From Eopsaltria australis (taxonomy: Eukaryota > Chordata > Aves > Passeriformes > Petroicidae), in the NCBI GenBank assembly GCA_034509425.1, contig JAVTVJ010000814.1, positions 558,001 through 622,000 of the forward strand: a stretch of DNA of 64,000 nucleotides, given 5' to 3'. The translations under genes and the position numbers were made by a program. This document shows, piece by piece, positions 56,901 through 64,000 of the stretch (within the stretch, counting starts at the first letter, position 1; every line of letters starts with the position of its first letter). The notes under the pieces are model-generated. The model made no database searches. It was given only the letters and a program-made list of their open reading frames with translations, and had not been told where the DNA came from.

Positions 56901-59900
56901 GGGGAGAAGCGCTCGGTGGGGAGGTGCAGAGTGTTGGAGTCCTTGTAAATAGAACTGAACACAGGGGGAAGGGGGTTAGGGGTGTGACACCAGCCAGAAC
57001 ACAAACTCCAGTGCAGACATTCCATTTCCACCAGCCTCCCAGCCGCCTGGATGCTCCACACTGGGCAATGAGAACGGGCACATCTGAACCAATCTGTGCC
57101 CAAGGCACCACAAGCACTTCCCCTTCACAGTGAGGTTTCTTTTCCATCAGAGGGAGCCAGATTTTTTTTCAGGAGCTGTTTTCTCCCAAAGTTGGGGCTC
57201 CCCATTATCACTGAGCTCCTGCCCTGCCACTAGGTGCCACCTGTGTTATCAGGAGCAGAGATAACCTGGCATACACCCATCACAATGTGCCTCACAACAA
57301 ACAGCTGGGGCTCTCTGCCTGCCCTCGTGGCTTCTGGGCAAGTGCTATCTGTGGGACCTGGTTTCTGTGTAAATCACAGAATCACAGAGTGGTTTGGGCT
57401 GGGAGGGAAACCTTCCACTATCCCAGGCTGCTCCAAGCCCTGTCCAACCTGGCCTTGGACATTTCCAGGGATCCAGGGGGAGCCACAGCTTCTCTGGGCA
57501 ACCTGTGCCAGGTCCTTCCCACCCTCAGAGGGAAGAATTTCTCCCGTCAATGTAAGATTTCTTTTGTAAAGATTCTGCAAATGCCATCTCCAGAACCCAG
57601 CAAGCAACACTTAATGCACAGGCTCCAGCAGTAGCTCTTCTTTGTGAGAAGGTCATGGAGACATCGTCATTACAGCACCTCTGACACCAAACTCAGCAAG
57701 AGCCCACCTGGCTGCAGCTGGAGTGGTCCTGAGCTCCAGAGGTCACTCTGAGGGCCTGTTCTGGGCTCCTCTTGTCACAAGGTGACTGATGCTGGACCAC
57801 TGCCAGCATGCTGGGTTCCGTTTTGTCACTGTCTCTGCCTTAGCAGGACACAGTTCAGTTTCCTTCCAAGGAAAGAGCTGTGCTCCTGCCTTTTGAAGCC
57901 ATCCCATCCATTATCCTGCTCCATTTGTTCTCCTGCTGCATTGATGGAAAGCAGAAGCTACAGATAAAATCATGCTGAGTTCTTGAAACTCGTGTGGGCA
58001 AGGCACAACAGCTGCACTTCCCTGTACAGCTGTACTTCAACTCTGCTTTCAGATATTTAACGTGACAAAACCAGGGGCTACATAAGAAGATACATAAGAT
58101 GGCTTAAAATAGGTTTAGAGCTAAAATAAAACCCACCTGCTATTCAATAATGTGGTTTATTTACACAATGACTGCTAATTTCTGTGCCAGGTATGTCAGG
58201 GACTCACTGTGGAACACTCTGTTTAGACCATGGTCAGATGAAATTTCCTTGATTTCACAGGAAAAACACAGAACAGGCTCACAGCACGTTACAACACCAA
58301 GAGTGGAACGAGCAGATACCACCCTGCTCGTGATGCAACAGCCTCAGGACTCCAGAGCCAAGAGACAGAGGTGACACCAATGTTATTTACAGGGTAAGTG
58401 TGTTTAAAGTCTTGTAAAAATTCTGTTCCTGCTGTGCATGAAGGACCCAGCTTACCTTTAGGATTTGCAGCAATCCTGAAAGCAGGACACAGCACATTCT
58501 GCTTGTTTTTGCAAGCTGCACTCCTCTTCCTATCAAGCTGTGGCCCTAGAAATGTTTCCCCTCCTGCTCTTCCCATCCCCCAGGCACCTCTGAAGGAGTA
58601 ACTTGAGGGCAGAGAGGTGCTTATCTGGGCTTTCTGGAGCTCCAGCGTGGCACTAGCACTGTCTCAGTCTGCTCAGAGTTCACCTGTCCCTGCTGATTAC
58701 ATCAGTGCTCAGCTCAGCAGGTCTCTGGCTACAATAAAAAGGGCTTTGTCAAGCCTGCCAGTGTGAGCTGCCTGAGGGGCTGAGCACCAGCACCAGCCTG
58801 GCCTGGCAGCCACTGCTTTCCCAACAGGCAGCAAACTCCAGTGTGCAGCTGCTTTGCTCCCAGCACTGAGGGGTCAGAGCACTTTAAAGCATTTTTTGGG
58901 AGGGTTTTTTTCTATTAAGAGGAATTTAGGCTCCCTCTGTGGCATTAGCATCTCCGGCTGGCTGCTGTGACAAGAACTCTGTCACATTAACACCTCTCCA
59001 TCAGGACTGTCCCTCCCACACATCCTGAGTGTGTTTAGATCCAATCCAAAGGTTCTCTCTCTCCCAGACACTGGAATCTCTTTTTCTTCCCCACCCAGCT
59101 TTCTTTCCTCACATCATTCCCATCAAGGGTTCAGGTGAGAAATAAAATTACTCTTGAGGAGCTTTGCAAAGAGACTTTGCAGTCAGAACACACAACTCTG
59201 GTGCAGAACAGTGATGGTTTTAAGCTCTGCTGTGGATGACTCTTGGTGCAATTTTTTGCCTGCATCTGCCTCCAAAAATGTTCTGTAGCAAATCTGCTAC
59301 TTTGATGCCTACCATTACACAGGGAAAAGCTTTCCTCTAAAAAAACAGCTTATTCCCAGTATTTCTGTGATGGCAGCCATTCCAGCAAAACATCTCCAGC
59401 CACAAAAGTGGGACTGGAGGGAAGAGCCAGCTGATTCCTGCTGGTCCCTGCAGGCAGGGGGTCAGACACCCTCTGCTCTGTGGGTCTGCTCTTTGTCCCT
59501 GTTCCTCCTCCTCCTCCTCCTCACCCCTCCCTGCCAGCGGGATGACCTCAGTGCTCCGTTCCAGGGCCACCTGGGCAGGGTTCCTGGTGAAGCTGCCCGG
59601 CCGGCCGGTGCCGTTACTCACCGGTGCTGGTCGGGTCCCAGGTGTGGAGCCCAAGCCCGGGGTCGGAAGGACTGCTGTCCTAGCTGCCTCTGCAAGTCTG
59701 GAGGGATTTCAGCTGTAGGGTTGGTCATGGCCAGAGTGTGCCTTTTTGACCTATTTGCCAAGTATCTGCAACAAGCAGGAGCACATTTTATAAGAGAGTG
59801 ATGGGAGTACTCCGAAAACAGGGAGTGTTAGATAACCCAGAGAAAACGGGAAGGAAGAAGCTTGTGCAGTGCTCAGAACACGCCATGGACACGCTGCCCA

Positions 59901-62900
59901 TGCCTGTCACAGCACTGGCTCACCAGTGCTTTGGGGACAAGTGTAGTTCCAGCTGCTGGTGCTCCACAGCCAGCCTTGGAAGGAAAAGAGGAGCTGTTTG
60001 CTCTTCCCAGCAGGAAAGGCACGTTTCACCTCAAGGGGAATGAATGCTAGGATGTCCCTTTGGGAATAGCCAGGTGACCACCTGCCCTCAGCGTGGATTC
60101 ACTCCACTGGAGCAGCTCTGCCCCTCTCTCCCAGCCCGGGGAGCCAGGGCAGCGATGACCCAGCAGGAGCTGGGCACAGAGCAGAGCTGCTGCTCCTGCC
60201 CGGGGAGCCTTCGCTCCTCAGACCGACCCTGGGACACCCCGGGTCCTTGTGCCAGCAGGGGAAGGGTGCGAGGGGCACCACAGGCTGGCCGGGGAGCAGG
60301 AGGAAGGGCTGGGCTGCGGCAGGGCTGTGCCAGCCCGGTCCAAGTGCGCCATCTAGTCCCTGCTCTGCTCCGGGAAAGCCGGGAACAGCCCGGGATGTGC
60401 AGGGAACGGGAACCCGAGCAGCAAGAGCGTCCCTCCCTCTGGAGCCACCAGCACCAAGGCTGGGCTTGCCTCTCACACCACAGCTGAGAGACAACAGCTT
60501 TAACAAAAGCCCACTCTGCACTGGAAAAGAGCTGCAGGTCTCCTGCAAGCCCCCCCCAAAAGACCGAGGGGAGGGAACTCAGAGCCTCTGCTCCAGCAAG
60601 GATGCGAGGAAGGGCCAGGCAGTGCTGAGAGCTGCTGCCTGCCCTGCTGTCCTGGCACAGCCGAGCCCAGGGCAGTGGGGCTGGCAGAGAGGGGCTGAAG
60701 CCCCTGCCCAGGGCTGGCTCTGCACCCAGAGCTGTGCCCGCTCAAGGCCGTGGGATGAACGCCCGCGTGTGAACTCAACCCTTGGTGCTCCTGTGAACCA
60801 GCAGCGAGGCAGCTCTGGCAACCAGGCCAAGCACCACTTGGCCAGTGACACCTGTGAATCCTCACCTTTGCTCTCTTCCCCTGCACTGCCCCTGGGAAGC
60901 AGAAAGAGCAGCAAGCGACACAGACTTGCCCAAACCCAGCCTGTCTTTGCTGCTGAAGCCACTTAAGCAGAAGAAGCAGGTTAACAGTGCCGTGGTGCCC
61001 CGCCAAAGCCCGTGCCATTAGCTGTTTAAGAATCATTTGATGCAGACAGGGAAAGTTTCCCAAAGAGCTTTACTGCTGTGGTTTGCTAAGATCATTTTAT
61101 TTCAGCCCTCCAGGGAACAATCCAATCACGAGCTCTAACAGCGTTTCGGGTGGAAGAAAGTTTCCCAAAGCTCAGAGGAGATGTGACTGTTCCCTGGAAC
61201 AGAGAGAAGACTGCGCTCTGCTTTCAAGGTCAGATTAAGGAGGGCAAAAGCTGCTCACTGGTGGCTGCAAACAGAGTATTAGGGGCAGTGTTCTGAGAAG
61301 CTAAATATTTGCATCTGTCCCTGATGTTAATGCTATTTACCCTTCTCCTCTGATGACTACTGACATGTTGCAACACAAGGGGGTGGAGAACAAGTTAACA
61401 CACAACCTGGATGGTGCTTTTTCAAGGCCATCTGGTGGAAGAAGAACGTGTGCTGTGAAAGAACTAAGGGCAGCACTGCTGAGAGCAGCAAAGTGACCTC
61501 TGAGTCCAAGGGGATTTGGTTTCCAGTGGGATCTGAACATTTCAGCTCCTTGCAAAACATTGCACAGGGGTTTCAAAATGTTTCCAGCTGAGCTAATGCT
61601 TTAAAGGCTCAACTGAAACCTTCAGGTTTAGAACAGTGAAAATCTGCCCAGGTAAGAGGTCCAGGCATCCCCTTGCCAAGAATGAGATTTATTGTGTTTG
61701 CACAGCCAGAAAGACCACCTGCTGTCCGAGGTGCTGTCAGAGGTCATTATTGGCACTAAATAAAAACTGTTGATGGCTGTTGAGGCTAATATTGAGGCTA
61801 CAAGTAGACTTTCTAGGCTGAGGTAGGCAAAAGGAGTCTCAGAGCACAGTCTGACACTGCTCACACTCACTGGTCCTTGGGAGCACTGAGAAGAGCAGAG
61901 CTGGCCAAGGCTCTGGAGCGTGATCTGCACCCACCCCAGTGTCACCCTGCCTGCAACAAGCCCCAGTCTGAGCCCCTGTGAGCCCTTGAGGAGCCACTCC
62001 CTTACCCAGGTGATGACCTGTACAAAGGGGGGATCCAGAAAGCTCTTCCAGTTTGAGGTAAGAAGCAGGAGCACCCACCACATGTAGTGCCCAGCTGGTT
62101 AGCAGAGAAGAAACTATGCAAAAGCTCCTAAGAAAATGTTAGCAAGGCCATGATTAGTGTGTTCATGGACTGAGAAAGTACAAGCACATTCTACCCACTT
62201 CCTACAGCGTGTTTGGAGCAGACACAGAGAACAGAAGTTCCCAGCCTGAGAGCTAATAATGCTCTCCTTATTGGAGCAGACTATTTTAAGGCCTAATGCT
62301 AAAATTAGCAGCTAGAGGTACCCGAAATTCCAGCAAGCTCACTTTGTTTGAGGCATCAGAGTTGGATGTTTACTGCATGTCTTGATACAAAAGCTGCTGC
62401 ACTGGCACCCAAGGCCACAGAGGAGATCCTCCCACCTCCAGCACTCGGCAGGGAGGGGAATCCCTCAGCACTCACTTGGCAGGTTAGTGTGGATTGCATG
62501 CTGGTGCACACTAAGCAAAGGAATTTAGCAGTTCCAAGAGTTTCTGGAGAATCTACTGCTCCATCAGCTACCCATTTCAGGGGATCCAGCTCTGCAAGCA
62601 CCCAGCAGTGCCAGAGGAGTCACAGCCTACAGTAATCAACACCCACAGGAACAGGAGAAGTGTTGAGCCTTCACTGTAAAATCAACACTGGTGCCCTGAT
62701 GAGGTGGCTGTGTTTGAATCAGCTCTGGAACAGCCCAAGGTGAGCCTCGTGGAGGTAGGAAGGGCAAATGTTAACAGAGTGGGAGTTACCTCTGCACAGC
62801 TTCCTGATCTGGCTCCCCATCGGAGCTCTCCTCATCCACAGGGGTGACAGCTGGGACAGCCTGCAGAAAGAGAAGCCACAGCTCAGGAGGACACCCTGGA

Positions 62901-63508
62901 CACACAGGGGACACCTGATCTTCCCAAACAAGCTTCCACAGGGGTGTGTGTTGGCTCCTCGGCAGCACCAAGGAAACCTGGCCAAGAACCCCTTCCAAGA
63001 TTCCTTCCCCAGTCCAACTGCCTGGGCAGGGCTGCTGCTCCTCAGAGAATTAATTGATACAGATGCACCCAGGCAGCGAGAACACGCCTGAATGCCTGGG
63101 ATGGACACATGAATTTTCTCCATGGCATCAGCAAAGCACAAAAGCAACCATCAGCAAGTGCACTGGGAGGAACACACAACCCCACCTGCCAGCTCCAGGA
63201 GAGCACAGCAAATCCTGCAAGGGGGAGCAGGGGAACCTCTGGCAGCGAGCGGGCACATCCCCGCAGCGCTGGGCCTGCTGTGACCTGGGCACAGCCACCT
63301 TTGCCTGAGGGAGGGGATATTTTTAAGCACTCAGCCTTGCCCTGCTACTCACTGGCGTCATGGTGACGAGCGGCGAGGGGCCCCGGGGCCGCTTGAGCAG
63401 CTGCTGCGCGTGCAGCTGGATGTTGGCCCCGCCGTCCGACGCCCGCCGGCCCAGCGGGCCCATCCCGTTCAGCAGCTGCAGAGTGGGGGGCTGCAGCAGG
63501 GACTGCTC
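47931..63508 (-). CDS. SIK3: SIK3 salt-inducible kinase 3, 3' part (12 exons, 846 aa; kinase domain off window)
   Basis: SIK3 is an LKB1-activated AMPK-related kinase that phosphorylates CRTC coactivators and class IIa HDACs. Coding exons in transcript order: 63353-63508, 62790-62860, 59622-59765, 56804-56954, 55942-56067, 55546-55631, 54769-54878, 53816-54176, 52708-53588, 49006-49169, 48190-48322, 47931-48088. All junction phases agree (2541 nt). Matches to human SIK3 include HTLAMTNPTAEIPPDLQRQL, NTLHLPTERFSPVRRFSDGA, the Gln-rich EKTQQQHMLYQQEQHH, QKMYGGHMDERT, LSYGHRQLSKQLSADSAE, HILQGLLSPRHSLTGH, HSESMEEDC, DDAYVQLDNLPGMS and HPEVPFGMEQAGV at the stop. Two RRxS sites (RRASDGG and RRFSDGA) are the known PKA/14-3-3 regulatory positions of the family. 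An eight-Gln tract lies at about 53187-53210. Kinase and UBA exons continue beyond 64,000. Confidence 0.97.
48498..48780 (-). mobile_element. CR1 LINE 3'-end fragment in a SIK3 intron
   Basis: AATCACAGCATAGCTGGGGTTGGAAGGGAGCTCTGAAGATCATCCAGTC, then GCAGGGACACCTGCAG, AAGTTCTTCCTCATGTTGAGGTGGAACC and TTTCTGGCCATTGCTCCTTGTCCTGTC are the diagnostic blocks of a CR1 3' UTR in reverse. It sits between the exons ending at 48322 and starting at 49006. Confidence 0.92.
50007..50095 (-). mobile_element. CR1 LINE fragment in a SIK3 intron
   Basis: CACAGAATCCTAGAACATCCCCAGCGGGACCCACGAGGATCATCCAACTCCTGGCCCTGCACAGG resembles a CR1 3' end in reverse. It is truncated. Confidence 0.75.
51021..51182. repeat. 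41-bp tandem repeat in a SIK3 intron
   Basis: Four units start at about 51021, 51062, 51103 and 51144. The first two share AGTGGGAAAAGCCAGGGATG exactly; the last is diverged. Period 41. It lies in the 3.5-kb intron between 49,170 and 52,707 and is not coding. Confidence 0.92.
52628..52702. repeat. 21-bp tandem repeat just downstream of a SIK3 exon
   Basis: Three to four units of GGACACCTGGCCTGCATGGAT lie directly next to the donor site (52707) of the SIK3 881-bp exon, inside the intron. The units differ by one or two bases. Confidence 0.88.
53186..53217 (-). repeat. SIK3: CAG/CAA trinucleotide tract encoding polyglutamine in SIK3
   Basis: On the gene strand two CGG codons, seven CAG and one CAA encode RRQQQQQQQQ. 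Human SIK3 has a longer interrupted Gln run at the same place. The tract is length-variable between species. Confidence 0.9.
54270..54350 (+). mobile_element. CR1 LINE 3'-end fragment, forward orientation
   Basis: GGTCTAGTGAAAGGGGACTG, then GATGATCTTTAAGGTCCCTTCCAACCCAACCCAGGCTATGATG reads as the CR1 3' terminus on the + strand. It is the only forward copy found here. Confidence 0.88.
56955..59621. other. SIK3: SIK3 intron content
   Basis: This intron separates the exons ending at 56954 and starting at 59622. It contains one CR1 fragment (57376-57545) and a CCT-rich run ending near 59525. No further exon was recognised. Confidence 0.6.
57376..57545 (-). mobile_element. CR1 LINE 3'-end fragment in a SIK3 intron
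   Basis: AATCACAGAATCACAGAGTGGTTTGGGCTGGGAGGGAAACC, then CCTTGGACATTTCCAGGGATCC and GGGAAGAATTTCTCCC. This is a CR1 3' end in reverse with an internal deletion after the terminal block. Confidence 0.92.
59766..62789. other. SIK3: SIK3 intron content
   Basis: A 3-kb intron of unique sequence without a recognised repeat. An alternatively spliced SIK3 exon could be present, since the gene is known for variable exons, but I could not identify one by homology. Confidence 0.5.
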
Positions 63509-63511
63509 CTG

Positions 63512-63533
63512 CAACACACACACACACACACTC
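63512..63533. repeat. (CA)n microsatellite
   Basis: About nine CA units lie in the SIK3 intron immediately upstream (gene strand) of the exon at 63353-63508, within the polypyrimidine/branch region of its acceptor. Confidence 0.95.
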
Positions 63534-63776
63534 AGTGCTGTTACCCACCCCAGCCACAGCCCCAGGGCACACACCGGGAGGAGATGAGCTCTCTGAGCGT
63601 CAGGGATGTCACCAGCATCTCGCAGTGACGCAGGGCAGGGACAGGCAGCGTCAGTGCATGAGCAGGGTTTAACTCTGCAGCTCCCCTGCAGCTCAGAGCC
63701 AGGCAGCACAGTCCTGTTTCTGTCCAGAACGTTTATTAATTTCATATTGCACTGCTCTTTCATTCTTCAGCTTTAT

Positions 63777-63980
63777 CACAGAATGGTTTGGGTTGGAAAG
63801 GACCTTAAAGATCATCTCATTCCAAGCATCCCAGGCTGCTCAGAGCTCCATCCAGCCTGGCCCTGGACACTTCCAGGGATGGGGTATCTGCAGCTTTTCT
63901 GGGCAACCTGTGCCAGTGCCTCACCACTCTCACAGTAAAGAACATTCTCCTAATATTTGATCTAAACCTACTTTAGAGAA
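63777..63980 (-). mobile_element. CR1 LINE 3'-end fragment in a SIK3 intron
   Basis: ATCACAGAATGGTTTGGGTTGGAAAGGACCTTAAAGATCATC, then CCTGGACACTTCCAGGGATGGGG and AATATTTGATCTAAACCTAC closely match the CR1 consensus in reverse, so this is one of the younger copies. Confidence 0.93.
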
Positions 63981-64000
63981 CAGGAATCATACATAAAGAG

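Noticed and set aside
59500..59525. CCT-rich run as a hidden SIK3 exon acceptor
   Set aside because: The run is on the + strand, opposite the gene, and no in-phase conserved peptide follows on either strand.
1..64000. CRISPR arrays, bacterial operons, phage or plasmid features
   Set aside because: Intron-containing vertebrate genes and CR1 elements show this is animal nuclear DNA; the tandem repeats lack the repeat-spacer pattern.

Overview
The window is bird nuclear DNA. Degraded 3' ends of CR1 LINEs are scattered through it, and the apolipoprotein genes read much like chicken ones (264-residue apoA-I, 367-residue apoA-IV). A 580-bp solo LTR of a type I associate with songbirds suggests a passerine. 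The gene order BUD13 - ZPR1 - APOA5 - APOA4 - APOC3 - APOA1 - SIK3, with APOC3 alone on the + strand, is the conserved vertebrate 11q23-type lipid locus. In chicken this locus lies on microchromosome 24, which fits the high G+C and CpG content here.

Positions 1-27,000 hold no gene I can support. This is a gene desert of G+C-rich unique sequence interrupted by about a dozen A+T-rich islands full of TAATTA, ATTTGCAT and similar homeodomain/POU cores, the texture of conserved enhancers. It also contains three CR1 fragments, one solo LTR with a 5-bp target duplication, and simple repeats.

Positions 27,793-32,422 carry BUD13 (minus, 11 coding exons, 612 aa). Its fifth coding exon is a tandem repeat of about 18 copies of a 13-14-residue RHDTPD.SPPR unit. 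Between BUD13 and ZPR1 (minus, 33,051-36,481, 14 exons, 453 aa) lies a 41-bp tandem repeat; each unit carries a CArg box (one degenerate) and a GGGCGTGG box. From 36,600 to 44,790 lies the apolipoprotein cluster: APOA5 (398 aa, with an unusual Gly/Ala-rich C-terminus), APOA4 (367 aa), APOC3 (93 aa) and APOA1 (264 aa). All four show the family architecture: a non-coding first exon, a signal-peptide exon with a phase-1 junction, a third exon ending in phase 2, and a last exon carrying the main body. TATA boxes, polyadenylation signals and candidate HNF4/FOXA sites can be seen. From 45,950 to the right edge lies the 3' part of SIK3 (minus, 12 coding exons here, 846 aa), whose kinase-domain exons are beyond the window; it appears to have an intron in its 3' UTR.

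Functionally, APOA1, APOA4, APOA5 and APOC3 encode secreted exchangeable lipoprotein components of HDL and triglyceride-rich particles, made mostly in liver and gut under HNF4-type control. BUD13 (RES splicing complex), ZPR1 (zinc-finger eEF1A-binding protein) and SIK3 (salt-inducible kinase) are housekeeping or signalling neighbours kept in synteny. I see no undescribed multi-gene system. The most unusual items are the coding minisatellite in BUD13, the CArg-box array at its promoter, and the APOA5 tail that runs into the ZPR1 promoter. All exon boundaries were derived by reading splice sites and checking that phases join; transcript ends are estimates.
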